A stretch of DNA of 64,000 bases from Zeugodacus cucurbitae (taxonomy: Eukaryota; Arthropoda; Insecta; Diptera; Tephritidae): contig NC_071671.1 in the NCBI RefSeq assembly GCF_028554725.1, forward strand, positions 2,019,001 through 2,083,000, given 5' to 3'. Positions 11,150-22,855 of this stretch are shown one piece after another. Numbering within the stretch: the first letter of the stretch is position 1; the number at the start of each line of letters is the position of its first letter. The notes below the pieces were generated by a model. The model had not been told where the DNA came from, ran no database searches, and saw only the letters and a list, made by a program, of their open reading frames with translations. The translations under genes were made by a program, and so were the position numbers.

Positions 11150-12910
11150 CTATTTACTTTCGAAAATTTTCGAAAAATTTCAAAATTTTTTTCAATTTTT
11201 TTTTCAAATTTAGATTTTAATTAATTAAGAAGTGAAGAAGAATTTAGAAGTGTTTAGCTACATTCTATGAATATTTTCTTGCATTTGCTTTCAAAATTTC
11301 ATAGTTATAGTCAAAGCTGAGCTAACCTTAGGGTTTTTTTAGATTTTATATTCTATATAATTTCTAATATTTTTTGTATGAAGATTCTTAAAGTACAAGC
11401 GTTTAGCTTTCAATTTCCTTAATTTTTAGAAAAATATTTGCATATGTGAATATTATATAGCAATTTGTTTAGCCTGGTTTTGTTTTTGCTATTTTTTGAA
11501 AATCCGAAAATTTTCGAAATAATTTTTGAAAAATTTACACATTTTTTTAATTTTTATTTCGAATTAATTTATAAGCTTTTACCTATACTCTGTGCAAGTT
11601 TTATGGAATTTTTTATAGAAATACCAAAGTTATAGTCTAAAGGGAAATAAGATGATATATCTCTAAATTTTATATTTTGTATATTTATTAATGTTTTTTG
11701 TATGATACACTATTCTATACAAATTAGATTCTTAAAGTACAAGTGTTTTGCTTTTAAGTGCCATGAATTTCATAGAAATACTCGTATAATTGTAAATTGC
11801 AAAGCAATTAGCCTCTTTTCGTTGTTGTTATTTTCTGGAAATCGGAAAATTTGCGAAATAATTTTTGAAATTTTTTGAAATTTTTATTTTTATTTTAAAT
11901 TAATTTAGAAGCTTTAAACTAGATGCTGTGCAAATTTTATAGCAGTTTCTGTGAAAATGTGACCGTTATAGTTAAAAGTTTGCAGAGTTAAGATTCTCTT
12001 AGATTTTATATTTTATGTATTTTTATAAATTTTTTCTAAGATACAAATTTTTGCTAAAATAGAGCTATTAAAGTAGAAGCTGAACCCTTCTACTTTCATA
12101 TGTCATAAATTTCATGATAATACTTCCAAAAATGTTATAGCAATATGTACCAAAGGTTGCTGTTGAGCCTTGTTTTAGTTTTTGCTATTTTCTGAAAATC
12201 TCAAAATTTTCGAAATAATTTTTGAAAAATTTTCAATTTTTTTTTATTAATTTTTTTTCGAATTAATTTAGGGGTATACTTTGCGCAAATTTTTTGAAAT
12301 TTTCTGTAAAAATGCCAAAGTTACAGTCAAAAATGACTAAGATAATATTTCTCTAAATTTTATATTTTGTATAATTGTTAATAATCTTTGTATGAGACGC
12401 TCTTCTGTACAAATTAGATTCTTAAAGTACAAGCTTATAGCTTTGAAGTGAGTTGAATTTCAAGAAAATATTCGCATAACTGTAAATTTTATAGCAATTT
12501 GAAGCAAAGGTTGCTTTTAGCCTTGTTTCGTTTTTTGCTATTTTCAGGAAATTTTCGAATTTCGAAATTTAAATTTTTTTTTAATTTATATTTTTATTTC
12601 GAATTATTTTAGAGGTCTTTACACTACACTCTGTGCGAAATTATGGCATTTTTTTTTGTAAAAATACCGAAGTTATAGTCAAAAGTGAACTAAGATAAGA
12701 TTTCCCTACATTTTATATTTTGTATAATTGTTAATATATTTTGTATGAGGCGCTCTCGTGTACAAATTAGATTCTTTAAGTACAAGCCTTAAGCTTTCAA
12801 ATGATACAAATTTTATGAAAATATTCGCATAAGTGAACTTTTTATAGCAATTTGAAGCAAAAGTAGCTGTGTCGCTTTTCGCTATTTTCTGAAAATTGGA
12901 ATTTTTTTTT
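11150..12910 (+). repeat. about 350-bp AT-rich tandem satellite, five units
   Basis: A landmark AGATTCTTAAAGTACAAG recurs at about 11382, 11726, 12061 (degenerate), 12416 and 12769, spacings 344, 335, 355 and 353. Each unit also holds TTGCTATTTTCTGAAAA, CTCTGTGCAAATTTTATGG and ATGAGACGCTCT-like blocks in the same order. Units are clearly diverged, so the array is old. No coding. Confidence 0.85.
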
Positions 12911-14780
12911 TTAATTTTTTGTTTTAACTTATGTGATATGTATTTTATTGCTATAATAACTTCATTTATTCAATTAAAAAATGTTTAGCAATTCTATTTA
13001 TATTTTTGATACATTTTATGACCCGTAACTTACATACTTACTTAAATATGTATGTCTGTATATAAGTGTATAAAATATCAAATACACCTCTGCAAAATTC
13101 ATACTCTATGGCGTTTGTAAATTATGCATGTTGCGTTTTATTCGCCATTTATAATTACTTTAAATAGTGGAACGTGTTCTCCTACATTGAAGCTTGAAGC
13201 CGTGAGCTCTATTAGCGTAATAGCCGCGTTACGCCACCGATTAATTGCTCTAAAATTCTAATTAAGAAATATATGAAACAACAACAACAAGCACATAATT
13301 TATATTATACATACAAATGTACATACTCGAACTTCTATGTGCGCTTAGGCAACATTTATTTATTTGCCGCAGCAAAACTTTTTCGCCAACATGCTTCAGA
13401 GACTGCTTATACACACACATTCACACAAATGAAAAAATTAATATTTTTATATATGAAATTACAAATCCATGTGCTTGGCGAATTGTCAAGCCAACAGGTG
13501 TACAACGCGCCACTTGGACTCGGCCAGTCTGCGACTCAATGATTATTGTCTTTAGTTTTCTTTTATTCGCGTCAATATTTGCGTTCGCCATTCTTGTGCG
13601 CTCAACATACATACATACACACATATACATTTGTATATAGTTACATGTGTGTGTGTTTGTTGCTGTTCTTTTTGCACACTTTGTTGCTGTGCAAATTTGC
13701 CACCAAAGTGCTGTTGGTGTCAAAGTGCTCAAGTGACGGCAACGACGACAACGTCAAAAGCCGCCTTCGCCGCGAATGACTTTGTAACTTTGTATTTGTT
13801 GTACATTAGTATGTATGTATTTTAGCCACAGTAAGCCAGCAAGTTTTCACAGCGATTTTTTTCTGCAGCCCGCGACTTTTTTGCCGTGTGGCTACAGAAT
13901 TTTAAAAGCGTTTTTCTTGCTTTGTTTCTTGCTGACTGCTGCACTTGTCGTTCACATTTTTAGCTTTAGCGACAATTAACTGTTATACATATACACTCAC
14001 ATGCTATAGAGGCTCTATATAGTATGTATATCGATAGTTGACGCTGGTTAAATGAGTTTTATATACATATACTCACTTGAAAGTGTATGTGTGTGTGCAT
14101 ATAGTAACTTGGTGGCCGGCAATTCGTTGCTTGCCTTTTCCGTCTTGTCTTCGCCAAGTCAGCTTCTTGTGTCGGCGCAACCTTGTACGATTTTAATGAC
14201 ATTAGATCGCTCAGTTGCGATTATTGAAGTTTATGGTCTCGCCACTTAATTCATTCACTCATTAAAACGTCCATTCATTTGCTCACGCATAGTGTTATAT
14301 AGTTCGCAGATTTCATTTATTCATTTATTATTATAATCATAATGCCCTTTTGCGCTTCTCCTTTCGCTACTGTTGCCATTTTATGCCTTTTTTTCGATTT
14401 TATATGGAAATAATTACATTTGAACGCATAGATGTATTATAATATATATCCTATGTATAGTATATCAACTCTTATATACATATATGTGTATACCCATTTG
14501 TATCTCGCTTTTTATCGTATCCATGCAACATTTAAAAATAGTAAAAAAATGCCATAATTTCAAAGCGATTAAATTTAGTTTGTATTTTTATTTTATACCC
14601 GCTCGCTTAACTTATGTATTTCCGCTATTTGCTTGAGCGCAGTTGAAAAGGCGATAAAATCGATTCATAAATGGCATTATAATATGCTGTCATTTTAGCA
14701 ACAATGTTGCTATACATACTATGTTGCATGTATGTAGCTAGTCACTTTCAAAGCTGAATGAGGAAGCTTTAGCTATTTTA
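12911..14780. other. non-coding stretch
   Basis: Several overlapping frames of 60-107 codons around 13270-13830 run through CA/TG and CAA microsatellite and contradict each other on both strands; none resembles a protein I know. No gene called. Confidence 0.5.
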
Positions 14781-15430
14781 TTGAATTGATAGTGTTAAAA
14801 AAATTAAAATTTAAAGAGAAAAAATTGAAAAAATTTAAATATTAGCTTTTTTATGCAAATTTAGGATTTTAAAACATTTTTAAAAATATTAAAAAATATA
14901 TATTTTTTGTAAATATTTTTGATTTTAAATTATTTTTATAAATATTAAAAAAATATATTTTTTATTTTGTTTTTTTGTTGATTTTTTTTTGTATGAAAAA
15001 TATAGTTATTTAGGCAACCCTGTTCAATAGTATAGCTAAATTTTAATTTTTCATTACTCTTTCGTGAAATGTGACAACACTACTAAAAGTAGTAATATTG
15101 TTTACTTTTTTTTAATAAAAATTATTATTATTAAGTATAAAATATTAAAATTTAAATTTTTTTTTTCAATTTTACAAAAATATTTATAAAAAAATATTAA
15201 TATTTATACATAAATATATCATATATAATCATTTTTAAATTTTATTAAAAATTTTCCAACTCATCATACTAGTTTTTGGTTGTCAACTTTTTAAATAAAA
15301 ATTATTATTATTAAGTATAAAATATTAAAATTAAATTTTTTTTTAATAAAAATTATTATTATTATGTATAAAATATTAAAATTTAAATTTTTTTTTTCAA
15401 TTTTACAAAAAAATTTATCAAAAAATTTTA
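14781..15430 (+). repeat. very AT-rich degenerate tandem repeat
   Basis: The block AATAAAAATTATTATTATTA followed by GTATAAAATATTAAAAT recurs near 15113, 15293 and 15345, with poly-T/TTCAATTTTACAAAAA following two of them. The rest is near-pure A and T. Non-coding. Confidence 0.7.
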
Positions 15431-16989
15431 AAAAATAATTTTAACCTAGTGTAAAAATCTGTATATGTATGTCAGGAAGCAATTTGCTTCATACATATGT
15501 ACATATAAAAATATAATTTTATTTTTCTCGCTAAAACCCCAAAAAAAAAATAAAATAAACCACAGCAATAAATCATCACTTGCTGTAAGATCACTTCAGT
15601 ACCGCTATGATCTACTTTTAACCCAATTTCAAGCTTATCAATTTCTTCGAAAAATAATTATCAAAACAAAAGCAGCAAGCGATTATCGTAAAAAACATGC
15701 AACTGCCGTCACCCACTTTGGCGCCGTCGCTTTTGCCGTGGAGTCTGCGCTGAAAATCTTCAACTACACGCATTCCCAGAAACATAATAAAAAGCCAGAA
15801 AATTAAAAGAAAATTATGACAGTCGCAAACTGGGAGCTGAATGACACCAAAAGCTGCACAGTGCACATTAAGTACTTGTCACGTGCAGTTAACAGTAACA
15901 TGTCACAATACGAGTATAGTGAAACAACAACAAACAGTGTGTTAAACTCATATCTAACAAAATGTCAAAGTTATGGCTTTGACTAACAAATAAAGCAGTT
16001 TGTTGCTGCTGCAACATAACTAAAAACTATTTTTTTTTGTGAAAAATATGAAAATAAATAAATGGAAAACACCGAAAAACTAAGCAAGATTATGCTAACT
16101 GCAACAACTTCCAGAGAACTTGTCAGTAAGCTGTACGTAAGCATAAATGTGGCAGATGAGAAATGAAAAATGAAGGTATTGTGCAGACATGACCATTCAC
16201 ACACAAACACACACACGCAATTAAATAAACAAATCTGTTTTGCGGTTATCATGTGCATGTGTGTGTGTGTGTGGCATATGAGCCCAGTTACTGTGCAAAT
16301 GGGAGCAAACGGCAGCACTATGACAGCTGCCATAAAGAAGAAAGCATTTAAAAACATACATACACACTAGTAAATGTTGTGGAGCACACGAAATGTTGCA
16401 AGCGAAAGAGTAGCGTTGAGTAGCAGTGATAGAATGTTGGTAGACTATTCACACACACACACACACACATGCATACAAACATACAAACATATATATATGT
16501 ATACAGAGGTATACTCATATGTGTGTTTTTATTTCACTTAAGCATTCAAGCAAGTGCTTAAGCAATAAATAACATTTAACTAATGCAGGTCAAGTAATGG
16601 AGAAATAACAAAAACAACAATAACAACAGCAGCAACATCATAAATAAAGAGAAAATGCGCTCAAAAAGTTGGTTTTGCTGCAGAAAATAACAACAAATCG
16701 TTGGTGAATTGTATTCGGTTCGATTTTGCGTGAAATTTCGATTTTTAGTAGAAAAACAAAAACGATTATGTAATCGTAAAATAATTGGTTGTTAATTGAG
16801 AGATTAATGCAAGAATAAGTAGCTCAAAAGAATGTGAGATAATCGCAGCTGTATTGGAGTGTTTGGGAAAACTATTTATAAAAAGCTGAGAATATTCATT
16901 CAGAAAAAACGATGAAGAAGAGAAAATAATAAGGAAAATAATTTCAAGACACTTCAATCTACTGAGATTTTCTTTATTTTTACAACAAA
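15431..16989. other. non-coding stretch with microsatellites
   Basis: CA/TG repeats at about 16200-16280 and 16448-16510 and CAA runs near 16610. A 113-codon ATG frame at 15465-15806 has no recognisable features and is within chance expectation for this base composition. Confidence 0.45.
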
Positions 16990-17612
16990 AAAAATATTTA
17001 GAGGCTTTCGAGCTCCCGAATCAAACCATACTTCCTGTGCTGACTTCTCCGAAAAGTCTCTTCCAATATAACTACTTCCAAAATTCTGAAAATTTTAAAA
17101 AATATTGGAAGAGAGAAGGAACTTCGATTATCTTTGATTCAAAACATGTATATCTCTTCCCAATGTATCTATCACGCCATTAAAATACTTTCTTGATCTC
17201 AATTTATACATTCTTAGCACTTGTTCTTGAGTTGAACCAATTCTAAACTCCATAAAGACTTTGGATTTTAATTCTTTACTTTCTTGTCAGAAAAGAAGTT
17301 CATCAAATAATATCTGTCGGTTTCGTGCTGTTTAGGTGACTTGCAACTTTTCTACTATCTACAAAAATATTTAGGAGGCTTTTGTGTTCCAGAATTAAAA
17401 CAGGTTTCCAGTGAGAACCTCTCCTAAAAGTCTGGGAAAATATGGAACGAGAGAACAAATTTCGTTTGTCTTTGACCGAAAATGCCTGGATCGGTGGTCT
17501 CATCGAATCTATCGCATTCTCAAAATTTCTTCTGGATCTAAATTGTTCTTTTCTTAGCACTTCTTCTTGAGTTGGATGAATCGTAAGCTCTGAACTCCAT
17601 AAAGGTTTCGAA
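16990..17612 (+). repeat. degenerate direct duplication, two units about 370 bp apart
   Basis: The unit starting AATATTTAGAGGCTTTCGAG (about 16993) and ending near ACTCCATAAAGACTTTGG (about 17268) is repeated, diverged, from about 17366 (AATATTTAGGAGGCTTTTG) to ACTCCATAAAGGTTTCG (about 17612). Shared landmarks are CTCC..AAAAGTCT, CTTAGCACTT and TTCTTGAGTTG. Non-coding. Confidence 0.65.
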
Positions 17613-17678
17613 TAAAACGTCGGTTTATTTTTGGACGGTCCGGTCCTATTTGGGTCAACATAAACATATTTTTATATA

Positions 17679-17970
17679 TTAGGTCTACAACTTTGCTTCC
17701 GCCGTTTTCCAATAGATGTCTCTAGGATCAAGCACTGGCCGATTAAATCGTTTTATATCGATCTTGGACATTTGTGTTAACATTAACCCAACTTATTCTC
17801 AACTGAAAATGTCACTTTTTGAGCCGAATTCTCGACATTTGCGGGAAATTTTGCTTTTCTTTGTTAATTCCAAGAAAAGTCCGGCTGAGGCTCATCGACA
17901 TTTGTAGCCGTTTTTATACAAAAAAAATCTTTAAAATTTAAAAAACGGAGAAGCAAAGTTGTAGATCTAA
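17679..17970 (+). mobile_element. MITE, family D copy 1 (complete)
   Basis: About 292 bp with terminal inverted repeats TTAGGTCTACAACTTTGCTT and its complement ending TTGTAGATCTAA, each next to TA, so a TA target duplication is likely. No transposase. Related sequences are at 22679 (same orientation, 3' truncated), 53640 (inverted, truncated) and 60905 (inverted, near complete). Confidence 0.8.
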
Positions 17971-19404
17971 TATTTCCATAATCTATAATTCAGTTATTAT
18001 AGGCTCCTTAAGTAATTACGTTCCGAATATGGTTAACTGGGCTGACTGGAAAGCAAAAATGTACGCCTCCAAAATTAGACACACTTGCCTAGAGCACCCA
18101 CAAATAGCTGCCACTGAGTAAATAGAGCGCACAGGTGAATTGCATGATTGAATAGATGATGGAACAATCATACAAAGACACAATAATACAAAGACACAAT
18201 CAGCTGTTTTCTGTTACAATTGCTGACAGCAAGCGCGCACAGTGACCACAATAACGGGCCATTTTGTAACCCACATACTACAACAAAGTATGGTAATATT
18301 TCATACAACAACAACAATAATTGTAGACGAGGCTTAGTTGATTATCGCTATTATTATGCAAATTGCGCTTACACAGCTGAACAAACTGGGTCGACACCAA
18401 TTCTAATTGAAGTACTACAACAAATTCTAGCGCTACTTAGGTCCACACTTCTGTTGGTGTTTGTGTTTGAAGGTGTAGTTAATCAAGCGCTTTAGACCGC
18501 ATTAAATCACTCGCGATCACAGAAATCGCAAGAAGAAGCGTAAAAGCAATGGGGAAAGCATAATTAGGCACAAAATGGAATTTCAGCTGGGTTAGTAGGG
18601 TAGCTTGGTGATCTGGTATTGCTTTGACTAAAAATTCCACTTAACTGATAAGCCGTGAAAAAGCGTCCACTTCCGAGTCGAATGCTGCGAGGCCGCCTAT
18701 ACCGCTTTTGTATACTCCAGAGGCACTCGCTTCAATTTGGTTAGGTGTTACAACTATTCATTGTAATTTCAGTTTCGATTCACCTCAAAGTTTGTTCCGC
18801 ATTTTTCCGCTTCGGCTAACGGTGTGGCACAGTGGCGCACAATTTGCATGAAAATCCAGACTTCATCTCGCAAAACACTTTAAGGTGTGGCGAGTGTCGT
18901 TCGAGCAGCACAAATATTAGCTGACTAATGAACTGACTACTAAACGTCGCGTCGAAAAGTGGAGTGAAACGTGACATGACTTTTCGCTTAATTTTCAAAC
19001 AAAATTTTTTCCATTTCCTACAGCTGCATTGCTTTGTGTAATAAATATTATGGTTAGTGCAACAGGTGATTTGTGGCCCAAATTTTTTCTTCATAATTTA
19101 CACAAATGTTTGCCACAGTTGAGTTTCGTGGTCAGTGATGGCAGTGTTGTGGTTTCTGGCATTTCCCACAAACACTCGGCTGTTGGCAAGTGCATGCGGC
19201 CTAATCAGCTGTAGATTAGTAAAACCACTTTGTACTGATTTTCTTAAATGGATTTTTGTGGAAAAAGCTAATTGTATTCAATAATTTTCGCTGCATGCGC
19301 ACAGACCTTATACACCTTATACTTACTTATAACCTACTGTACTCGCGAGTCATTAAATATAAACACGAAACAGAAAATAAACAACGAAAATTTTGAAAAC
19401 TTTG
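17971..19404. other. non-coding stretch downstream of the prag01-like gene
   Basis: No gene recognised. Two short open stretches are noted only as curiosities: a 54-codon ATG frame on plus at 19050-19214, and an open minus-strand stretch of about 38 codons near 18655-18770 with no start. The minus-strand gene's 3' UTR probably ends near 19400 (GATAAA-type signal). Confidence 0.4.
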
Positions 19405-19438
19405 ATTTATCATTTAATTATTGAGTCATTTCCACACT

Positions 19439-19904
19439 TCAGACGCATCTATCATAGACAGGCACCTTGTAGTTCCAATTAATGACCTCATCCGTAAAGT
19501 GCTATTAGAGTAGAGTAGAGTAGAGAGTTGTAGATGTGTGATTAGTTGCTGAAGCGCACTCGCTCGTTTTGCACTTTTAGCTTACCATATACAACGATGA
19601 AATCAACGAGCCAATGCCGACGAAGAGCACCGCACTATTCTTCAGATTGCGACGATTGTAATGCTCCTGCCAATCACCCTCCGGGATGGGCAAGTCATTC
19701 ATGGTGCTATGGATGCCACCGTCGGCGAAGGGTGAACTCGGCGCTTTGCTGGCGTTGCGTGGCGTTGCTTGCAGGGTAGATGTTAGATATTTTTGATTTT
19801 TAAATTATTTCTTAATAAGTTTTATTGAATTTTTATGCAACTTCTGCATCGAACTTACCACCGCGCAGCACCTTACTCACTTTCAACAAATGCTTGGCAA
19901 ACAT
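19439..19904 (-). CDS. deltamethrin-resistance (prag01)-like small mitochondrial membrane protein, 3 exons
   Basis: Exons 19904-19859 (46 nt), 19767-19586 (182 nt) and 19501-19439 (63 nt, TGA at 19441-19439) join to 291 nt, giving 96 residues. Introns of 91 and 84 bp start GTAAGT and GTAAGC and end CTGCAAG and CTAATAG; phases match (1 and 0). Residues 1-24 (MFAKHLLKVSKVLRG and on) are basic and amphipathic, like a mitochondrial presequence. Residues 38-55 carry the signature MNDLPIPEGDWQEHYNRR, residues about 60-78 are a hydrophobic membrane helix, and the short tail ends NWNYKVPVYDRCV. The DLP-P-G-W motif followed by one helix is what I remember of the Deltameth_res domain; the family role in resistance is known only by association. 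The gene structure is strong; the family name is less sure. Confidence 0.85.
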
Positions 19905-20361
19905 TTTTTGCTTCTGCCTTCAAAAATTCGCAATCTATTTATTTTTTATACCAAGCGCTTTTTCGCTTTTGAAATAACTGTTTTGAAAAAAATATTTTCG
20001 TATTCGATATTTTCTATTTTTATATTAGAAAATCAAAATTTGCTTCTGCATGTCAGCTTTTTTCTAAATGACTAATGAAATAACAAAAATTTCAAAGGCA
20101 ACTGTGTTTCAGAAACATTTTATTTTCAAAGTGTTTTTTAGGTTAGATTTTTGAAAACATTATTCTGTTATGTTTTAGCGCTTGGAAGGAATGTTTGGAA
20201 TTTAAAAAGTATTATTCTATAATAATGTTGATTTTATATAGATTTTGTGAGCCACTTACACTCTGTTACAAATTTACTTTAACCAGGACCCTGGCTTTAA
20301 AAGAAGAAATAGGTCCACTTGGTGGTTTAAAGTGATGCTGCTAGTAGTCAGATAACTGCTC
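19905..20361. promoter_or_regulatory. upstream region of the prag01-like gene
   Basis: On the minus strand, TATAAAAAAT lies at 19950-19941, about 30 bp before a possible start near 19920, leaving a short leader before the ATG at 19904. There is no canonical initiator. The rest is AT-rich with nothing recognised. Confidence 0.3.
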
Positions 20362-20560
20362 TTAAGGGGCTATACCAGTGAAACCCATGAAAAATGAGGC
20401 GATTTTCGTGAATTTTTTTTAAAGAAAGTACTCCATCGAATGTTCCGAAGTTTTTTGAACATTATAAGGTATTTCAGCTATTTTTTAAGATTTTTTTTTA
20501 CAAATTATTGAAAAACTAACCGACCGCTCCGGCTTCGCACAGCTTTAAACAAACATTTCA
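20362..20560 (+). mobile_element. 5' end fragment of a TTAA-type element (tentative)
   Basis: Starts TTAAGGGGCTATACCAGTGA, resembling the TTAA plus GGGGTTATATACAGT end of the complete element at 45026-45748. No matching right end is found nearby. A similar internal phrase (AAACGCGTTT with GAAAAA/TTTTTC) occurs at about 22585. It may be a relic split by later repeats. Confidence 0.35.
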
Positions 20561-20904
20561 AAAGTTATAAGTTTTTACACACACTCCCATACATATGTAT
20601 GTACTTTCCGTTTCTTGCGTGGGTTCATTTATAAAAGTAAAATGAAGAAAATTCGATCATGAAATTATATTTTATTTGTAATGAGCTAAATCTTGATTAC
20701 GATGTTTGGTGTCCGATGAAGATAGCGGAATAAAACTTTACACCAATATCGATAACGATTACAGGAAACGGAAGTCTCATAACGGAAAACGGCGGATATG
20801 ATACAAACCGAAGTTTTTTATGAACAGGAAACATTTATGTTAAGCCCTGAAGCTGACGATGCTTCGGTCACTAAACACTTTCTGGAGAAGGGACGTTTCC
20901 TGTA

Positions 20905-21132
20905 AAATATTTCCGGTTGCTTCATTTCCGGTTCCGACACATCATTCCCATATCTGGTTCCATCGGTTATCCCATATCTTGCTTCAGTTGGCTCATTCCG
21001 TTTCCGGATGTCCCACTTCCAGTTTCAGTAACCAATATTCAGCCAGCCCATTTCCGGTTCCGGCAATATCGTCATCCATATCCGTTTCTGGATGTCCCAT
21101 TTTCCGGTTCCGGTAACATCATATCCGGTTAC
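20905..21132 (+). repeat. degenerate CCGGTTCCGG repeats
   Basis: Short blocks such as ATTTCCGGTTCCG, CCGTTTCCGGATGTCCCA and CCATATC recur roughly every 60-110 bp, directly abutting the CACGTG minisatellite. The core CCGGAT/TTCCGG resembles ETS sites. Non-coding; the open frames here are by-products of the repetition. Confidence 0.6.
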
Positions 21133-21133
21133 A

Positions 21134-21955
21134 CCATGAGTTCAATGACCCCACCCTGATCACGTGATGACATTTCAAGATCACGTGATATATTTGTTTA
21201 CAGGTCAATGACCCCACCCTGATCACGTGATGTCACATCAAGGTCACGTGATATTATTGTTTACAGTTCAATGACCACACCCTGATCACGTGATATCATT
21301 TCAAGATCACGTGATATTTTTGTTTACATTTTTGAGTGAGGTCAATGATCCCACCCTGATCACGTGATGACATTTCAAGATCACGTGATATTTTTGTTTA
21401 CAGGTCAAGGACCCCACCCCGATCACGTGATGTCACATCAAGGTCACGTGATATTTTTGTTTACAGGTCAAGGACCCTACCCTGATCACGTGATATCATT
21501 TCAAGATCACGTGATATTTTTGTTAACAGGTCAATGATCCCACCCTGATCACGTGATGTCACTTCAAGGTCACGTGATATTTTTGTTTACTTTTTTGTTT
21601 ACAGGTCAATGACCCCACCCTGATCACGTGATGACATTTCAAGATCACGTGATATTTTTGTTTACAGGTCAATGATTCCACCCTGATCACGTGTTGTCAC
21701 TTCAAGGTCACGTGATATTTTTGTTTACATTTTTGAGTGAGGTCAATGACCCCAACCTGATCACGTGAGTTCATTTCAAGGTCTCGTGATATTTTTGTTT
21801 ACAGGTCGATGACCCCACCCTGATCACGTGATGACACATCAAGATCACGTGATATTTTTGTTTACATTTTTGAGTGAGGTTAATGACCCCAACCTGATCA
21901 CGTGAGTTCATTTTAAGGTCACGTTATATTTTTGTTTACATTTTTGAGTGTGGTC
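21134..21955 (+). repeat. 63/74-bp minisatellite with CACGTG palindrome pairs, 12 units
   Basis: Left CACGTG of each unit at 21161, 21224, 21287, 21361, 21424, 21487, 21550, 21625, 21688, 21762, 21825 and 21899: periods of 63 bp, or 74/75 bp where an extra TTTTTGAGTGAG block (or similar) is present. A second CACGTG follows exactly 21 bp later in ten units (CTCGTG and CACGTT in the other two), giving 22 intact hexamers, mostly inside ATCACGTGAT. Units also carry AGGTCAATGACCC-like, TCAAGGTCA-like and TTGTTTAC blocks. Two unit subtypes (CAAGATCACGTG and CAAGGTCACGTG) largely alternate. Confidence 0.95.
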
Positions 21956-22678
21956 TTTGGTTTCCGATGTCTTTCTCTCGGATAATGAAGTGAGCTTGTA
22001 TATTTCTAATATTTTGACGATTTTCAGTTTCAGATTAAGATTCTCCGGAGTCTTTTTGTTACCCTCACCTGGGAACTATTTCCAGAAAGATTAGATTATA
22101 GCAATAAATACAGCCTATTTTACTCGAGGTGAATACAGCTTTCGAATGGTGAAAGATTTTTTGAAACCGGCACAGTAATTTTTGAGCTTATTCATTACAA
22201 ACATACATACAAATCTTTCCTCTTTATTATAGTAGTATAGATAACGGAGTTATGTGATGTCTTGGGAGGTGCCAAAAAAAAAGTTCCCCAACTGTTGACA
22301 TGATTCCGGCCGAATGAGTAACTGAAACAAAAAAATTCAAAAAGGTTATTAGGTTAGTTGAGGGTATTTCGTATACAATGACTTATGATTTTTGAAAAAT
22401 ATCAAAAATTAAAAAAATGGCGTAGTTCTGAAAAAGTGTCGGTTTTTGTCATTTGTATTGGTCATTGTATAGTAAATATATTCAAGAATAATCACTTTAA
22501 ATTTGAAGTCGATCGGTCAATTTCTCGTTGAGTTATGATGTCAGCAATTTTGAGAAATGTCGTTTCGGGAAAAACGCGTTTAAAGTTTCGACTATAGCTT
22601 CGAGCGGTCGCTCTTTAGAACGCTGCAATTCAAAAACTATTCGGACCTTACCGCTTTCACAGAATATTTTTTGAAAGT
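21956..22678. other. non-coding stretch between repeats
   Basis: Flanks the minisatellite. About 22400-22678 resembles in style the interior of the TTAA-flanked element at 45026 (GGGAAAAACGCGTTTAAAGTTT against AAACTTTAAACGCGTTTTTC) and may be a relic of it. Confidence 0.4.
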
Positions 22679-22855
22679 ATTAGGTCTACAACTTTGCTTC
22701 CGCCGTTTTCCAATAGATGTCTCTAGGGTCAAGCACTGGTCGATTAAATAGATTTTTTTTATATCATTAACCCAACAAAATATTTGTAGAGATCTGTTTG
22801 CATCCCAAACTTATTCTCAACTGAAAATGTCACTTTTTGAGCCGATAAACTATCG
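22679..22855 (+). mobile_element. MITE, family D copy 2 (3' truncated)
   Basis: Begins TTAGGTCTACAACTTTGCTT and follows the family through GTCTCTAGGGTCAAG, GTAGAGATCTGTTTG and TTGAGCCG, then diverges into A-rich sequence. The right inverted repeat is missing. Confidence 0.75.

Noticed and set aside
15465..15806. 113-codon ATG ORF
   Set aside because: Length is within chance expectation for AT-rich DNA; no family, no splice or promoter context.
21134..21955. CRISPR-like array
   Set aside because: Units are contiguous with no unique spacers; this is a eukaryotic minisatellite.
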